Assembly: GCF_001561995.1 (NCBI RefSeq)
Contig: NZ_LLWC01000026.1
Span: forward strand, 124,001-188,000
Source of the DNA: Polycladidibacter hongkongensis
Lineage (GTDB): Bacteria > Pseudomonadota > Alphaproteobacteria > Rhizobiales > Stappiaceae
Reading direction: 5' to 3'
Length of the DNA stretch: 64,000 nucleotides
In this document: piece after piece, positions 61,033 to 64,000 of the stretch
Layout of the letters: the number at the start of each line of letters is the position of its first letter
Position numbering within the stretch: position 1 is the first letter of the stretch
Position numbers and translations under genes: made by a program
Notes under the pieces: generated by a model
What the model saw: only the letters and a program-made list of their open reading frames with translations
What the model was told of the DNA's origin: nothing
The model's database searches: none

Positions 61033-63668
61033 GTGGGGGCCTCCTCTTGGCTGTTGCCACTGCCGGTGGCCAGCTGGTGAATGGTGTTAGCCTCCAGTTG
61101 CCAGCTCTCATCAAACTCGGCGGCGATTTCCGGGTTGGTGGTGCCAACCACCAAGATGCTCTGCTTGACATACGCGCGCAGTTGCTGGCGGCGTTCTTTG
61201 GCGGCTGTGTCTGTTCCGCTCAAGATATCATCAATGACAATCATAGTGTTTTGGCGCAGCAATGCTGTGACCAAGGCCACCAATTGTTTTTGTCGTAAGT
61301 TCAATTGCGCGCCGGAGCTGCCCACATGGAAATCAAGACCGGCGGTTTCCAAAGCGCGGGTCATATCCAGCTCCATGATGATATCGCGCAGGCGGGTTTC
61401 TATGCGTTCCTCTGCATCCTTCCTATCCAGCCGAGCCTTGCCGAAAACGATGTTATCCTGCACGCTCATATTGTCCATGTAGCGCGTTTGATCGAAAAAT
61501 TCGAAACGCTCGGAACCCACGCCTTCACGCTCTAAAAACGCGACGCGCATTTCCAGCAGTTTCTCCTTGATCTGCGGGGTAACAATGCCAAGGCGATGCT
61601 TGGTGGGGATGATGCGCAGAGCGATTTCCATCAGGCGGGCTTTTTCCTCATCATTGGGGCTGCGGTTTTTCATATTGCTGCCACACAGGCGCACCAAGCG
61701 TTGGAAATAGGGCAAATCCTCCTGCGAAATGAAAGAATAGGTGGCAAACAGGGGGCTGCCGGTGGAAACATCGCCAAACAAATCGAGCATCATTTCGACG
61801 GTCTGGTAACCCATCGAAATCAGCTGGTCATAAAAATCGTAGGCCTTCAGAAAAGCTGCGACACGGCGGGAGCGCACCAATTGGGATAGGTTGAGCTCGC
61901 CGCGCCTCGGGTTGGCGAAGAACAAGTTTTCGATCACGGTGGCGGAGGAGTTGTAGCTATCCATTTGCCACAGTTCCAAGCGGTTGGAGAGCTTTGGATC
62001 CTCGCGCACACGCTGCGCGAAAATACGGCGGGCCTCCAAGACTTTCTCCCGAACGTGGTGATGCTCGCCTGCACTGAGTGTGGAGCGCAAGCCCATGCGG
62101 TAAAGATCGTTGCCAAGGCCGGTCAGGTGGCACAGATCAACCGCTTTGTCTTCCAATTGCTGCGCCGTGTTGACCCCGGCTGCCTGCAACTCGTCCCACC
62201 CTGCATAGATAGAGTAATTTGGATTGGCCGTCATGGCCGCTTCGTGGGTGCGGCGGCGCAGGTGATCGGGGGTGATGCGCTCGCCATTGTCTGTCTCCAT
62301 CCCTTCTTTGGGGTCGGTTTGCGGGCGGTGGCGCAAGGAATAATAGATATTGTCGCGCATGGTGCCCGTCCAGATGTGCGGGGAGCGGCCCACATAAGCG
62401 ATTTGCCTACCCAATGTGGCTTCATTTTGCATGCCAAGGTCATTGTCTCCCAGCGCTACATGGCCAGAGACCGGGGGCAGCAGGCCCGCTATGGTTTGCA
62501 TGAGTTCGCCGCGGCCGTTGCCATCTGACCCGTTGATTGCAAGTGAACTACCGGTTTGCTGCGTGAGTGTTAGCGCGGGGCTGCTGCGATTGCTGGAGTA
62601 GTTCTGCGCAGTTACCCCCTCCAGCTTCAGGGGGCCATGCAGCTTGGTGACCTCGTCGCTCACCAGATGGGTGGTGGGGTAGATCTCTTTATGATCGAAG
62701 TTTTCGATCACAGTTTGGTATTTAACGGTGACATCTGCGGTGCGCTGATAGAAGGCGAGCAACTCTTTCCACGGGCCTGCCAGATCTTTATAGGCGGCGA
62801 TCACAGCCAGCAGCGCGCCGATGGAAAGATCTCCCTCGATCACCAGATATCCGCCGATCAGATAAAAGAAAAACGGCGTAAGCTGGTTCATGAAGTTGTT
62901 TAGAAACTTGATGAGAAACTTGCGATTGTAGATATCAAAGCGAATTTTGAAGTTTCGATAGAGGCGCTCGGACAGGTCGGCGCTGTGATAGGCGCTGGTG
63001 TCATTGGCGTGAATCTCGTTGATACCCGCGACCGTTTCACCCAGCTTCTCTGCGATAACACGCACGTTTTTCACCCGCTCGCGGGAAAGGCGGATCACCT
63101 TTTTTTGCAGTTTGGGAATGATGTAGCCCTGCACCGGATAAAGGCTGATGGCTGCGAGGCCGAGATAAACGTTTTGCATAAAAATAAAGCCGATTTGCAC
63201 CAGCAACATACCGCCCTGATAGGCAGGCAGGGCAATGCTTTCACCGATGTAGCCGCCCACGTCCTCCACTTCTGCGGTGATCATGGGAATAAGCTGGGCG
63301 GAAGAGACTTTGCGAAAATGTGGCAGCTTAAAGCGCAAGATACGCTGATAAAGCTCAAAGCGCAGACGGCGTAACATGCGCTCGCCCAAGCGCCCCTTGT
63401 AGACATTCAAGAAAAGTTTGAAGCCGTTGGACACAACGACCAGAAACAAAAAACTTAAGGATAGAAACAGCAGGTACTGTAGCTGGCTAAATTCAAAGCC
63501 CAAGAATTGCACCGGAAAGCCGGAACCTTGAATGGCACCGTTTGTAATGTGCTTTGGTAGATCAAGCAGAATGTAACTCACCGGATAGGAGGCAATGGTG
63601 ACGAGCAGAATTACAAACTGATAGCGTGAGGAATACTGCCAAATAAACTTGAAAAGCGACTTCTGCAT
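61029..63668 (-). CDS. Large ABC-transporter-like protein with degenerate ATPase domain
   Basis: 879 residues from the ATG at 63668 (GGGAG upstream). The exporter-type membrane domain is about 1-320, with helices near 18-37, 64-82, 151-186 and 264-294. In the ATPase part, Walker A reads GSDGNGRG (379-386: Lys to Arg, Ser to Gly). The Q-loop region is YVGRSPHIWTGTMRDN. A 280-residue insert follows, then FFDQTRYMDNMSVQDNIVFG, the C-loop position QLNLRQKQ (instead of LSGGQRQ), Walker B MIVIDD (Glu to Asp) and an H-loop reading VVGTTN without His. Every catalytic motif is altered, so ATP hydrolysis is doubtful. First gene of the cluster. Confidence 0.88.
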   Translation of the reverse strand: MQKSLFKFIWQYSSRYQFVILLVTIASYPVSYILLDLPKHITNGAIQGSGFPVQFLGFEFSQLQYLLFLSLSFLFLVVVSNGFKLFLNVYKGRLGERMLRRLRFELYQRILRFKLPHFRKVSSAQLIPMITAEVEDVGGYIGESIALPAYQGGMLLVQIGFIFMQNVYLGLAAISLYPVQGYIIPKLQKKVIRLSRERVKNVRVIAEKLGETVAGINEIHANDTSAYHSADLSERLYRNFKIRFDIYNRKFLIKFLNNFMNQLTPFFFYLIGGYLVIEGDLSIGALLAVIAAYKDLAGPWKELLAFYQRTADVTVKYQTVIENFDHKEIYPTTHLVSDEVTKLHGPLKLEGVTAQNYSSNRSSPALTLTQQTGSSLAINGSDGNGRGELMQTIAGLLPPVSGHVALGDNDLGMQNEATLGRQIAYVGRSPHIWTGTMRDNIYYSLRHRPQTDPKEGMETDNGERITPDHLRRRTHEAAMTANPNYSIYAGWDELQAAGVNTAQQLEDKAVDLCHLTGLGNDLYRMGLRSTLSAGEHHHVREKVLEARRIFAQRVREDPKLSNRLELWQMDSYNSSATVIENLFFANPRRGELNLSQLVRSRRVAAFLKAYDFYDQLISMGYQTVEMMLDLFGDVSTGSPLFATYSFISQEDLPYFQRLVRLCGSNMKNRSPNDEEKARLMEIALRIIPTKHRLGIVTPQIKEKLLEMRVAFLEREGVGSERFEFFDQTRYMDNMSVQDNIVFGKARLDRKDAEERIETRLRDIIMELDMTRALETAGLDFHVGSSGAQLNLRQKQLVALVTALLRQNTMIVIDDILSGTDTAAKERRQQLRAYVKQSILVVGTTNPEIAAEFDESWQLEANTIHQLATGSGNSQEEAPT

Positions 63669-63871
63669 GTCAACTCCCGACAATTTACCAGAGGCAATTA
63701 TCTTTATGGAAACTAAGGGGAACCTCCGAATATTGCGTGGGGACACGGTAAGGCGTCAGGTATTAAAAAGTTGGCGGTAGGACAAGTTGCCGCGCGCAAA
63801 GCGGTACAACTTTAGCTGTGATGGTTGGCAAGTGGTAAATGCATGCTCGCCCGCAGCCGCTAGGAGGTGTG
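63669..63871. promoter_or_regulatory. Divergent intergenic region between the ABC-like gene and the glycosyltransferase
   Basis: About 200 bases between two divergent starts. I see no clear operator. The AGGAGG at 63862-63867 is the ribosome site of the rightward gene. Confidence 0.4.
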
Positions 63872-64000
63872 GTGGCGATAGCCGCAAGACAGAATAAGGC
63901 ACGCCCGGCACGGGTGCTGATCTACAGCCACGATACGTTTGGGCTGGGACACTTGCGCCGCTGCCGGGCCATCGCCCACGCGCTGGTTGATTGTTTTGAT
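63872..64000 (+). CDS. Glycosyltransferase-like protein (N-terminal fragment)
   Basis: Open from the GTG at 63872 (AGGAGG 4 bases upstream) to the window edge, 43 codons. It reads MAIAARQNKARPARVLIYSH, then DTFGLGHLRRCRAIAHALVD. The YSHDTFGLGHLRRCRAIA stretch is the N-terminal donor-site loop of a GT28/MurG-like family found in alphaproteobacterial polysaccharide loci. The remainder lies outside. An in-frame GTG just before is possible. Confidence 0.8.
   Translation, partial: MAIAARQNKARPARVLIYSHDTFGLGHLRRCRAIAHALVDCFD

Overview
This 64 kb window reads as ordinary chromosome of an alphaproteobacterium, most likely a member of the Hyphomicrobiales (Rhizobiales) in the broad sense, possibly near Pseudovibrio/Stappiaceae. 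The placement is tentative. It rests on gene content: a TrpE-TrpG fusion behind a Trp-codon leader peptide, an Flp-type pilin, divergent cobT/cobS, a DUF1289 protein, a TIGR02281 retropepsin-like protein, a CoA-acylating MmsA beside a LysR gene, and moaA next to a DUF971 gene. Gene density is high, most operons end in clear hairpin terminators, and the only trace of a mobile element is one decayed IS200-type transposase.

Layout. 0-12.3 kb: a partial DUF971 gene, moaA, the IS200 remnant, an Flp pilin, a small Arg-rich protein, an EamA transporter, the Mrp Fe-S carrier, two paralogous membrane proteins (the second probably frameshifted at its 5' end), a periplasmic CpdB-like nucleotidase, a BLUF-like protein without its photochemical residues, and mobA-moeA. 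12.7-19 kb: two tandem paralogous amino-acid binding proteins, two permeases with no ATPase gene nearby, a beta-hydroxyacid dehydrogenase, an Lrp-type regulator and a GST. 19-25 kb: a hybrid-free sensor histidine kinase, cobT/cobS for the cobalamin lower ligand, DUF1289, an aspartyl protease and a TauE/SafE permease. 25-31.5 kb: MarR and a divergent secreted alpha/beta hydrolase, dusA, znuA with a six-copy His/Asp repeat and a Zur-like box, and an Lrp with a saccharopine-dehydrogenase-like enzyme.

31.6-42.2 kb: cydDC, mmsA with a divergent LysR gene, a NUDIX hydrolase, and manC-manB for GDP-mannose. 42.4-52.6 kb: a complete dipeptide-type ABC importer (binding protein, two permeases, fused DppD-DppF ATPase), a ROK kinase lacking its zinc cysteines, an ArgE-type deacetylase, and trpE(G) with an attenuator. 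52.8-58 kb: a small island of uncharacterised genes, ilvD and two SDR enzymes.

58-64 kb holds the most interesting block. A co-directional set encodes an 879-residue ABC-transporter-like membrane protein whose ATPase motifs are all degenerate, a stand-alone cyclic-nucleotide-binding domain overlapping it by 4 bp, a metallo-beta-lactamase-fold hydrolase and a membrane class III nucleotidyl cyclase. A glycosyltransferase-like gene starts divergently at the right edge. Together these suggest a local cyclic-nucleotide circuit (make, sense, perhaps degrade) attached to a non-canonical ABC protein. This is an inference from context and motifs, not a demonstrated function.
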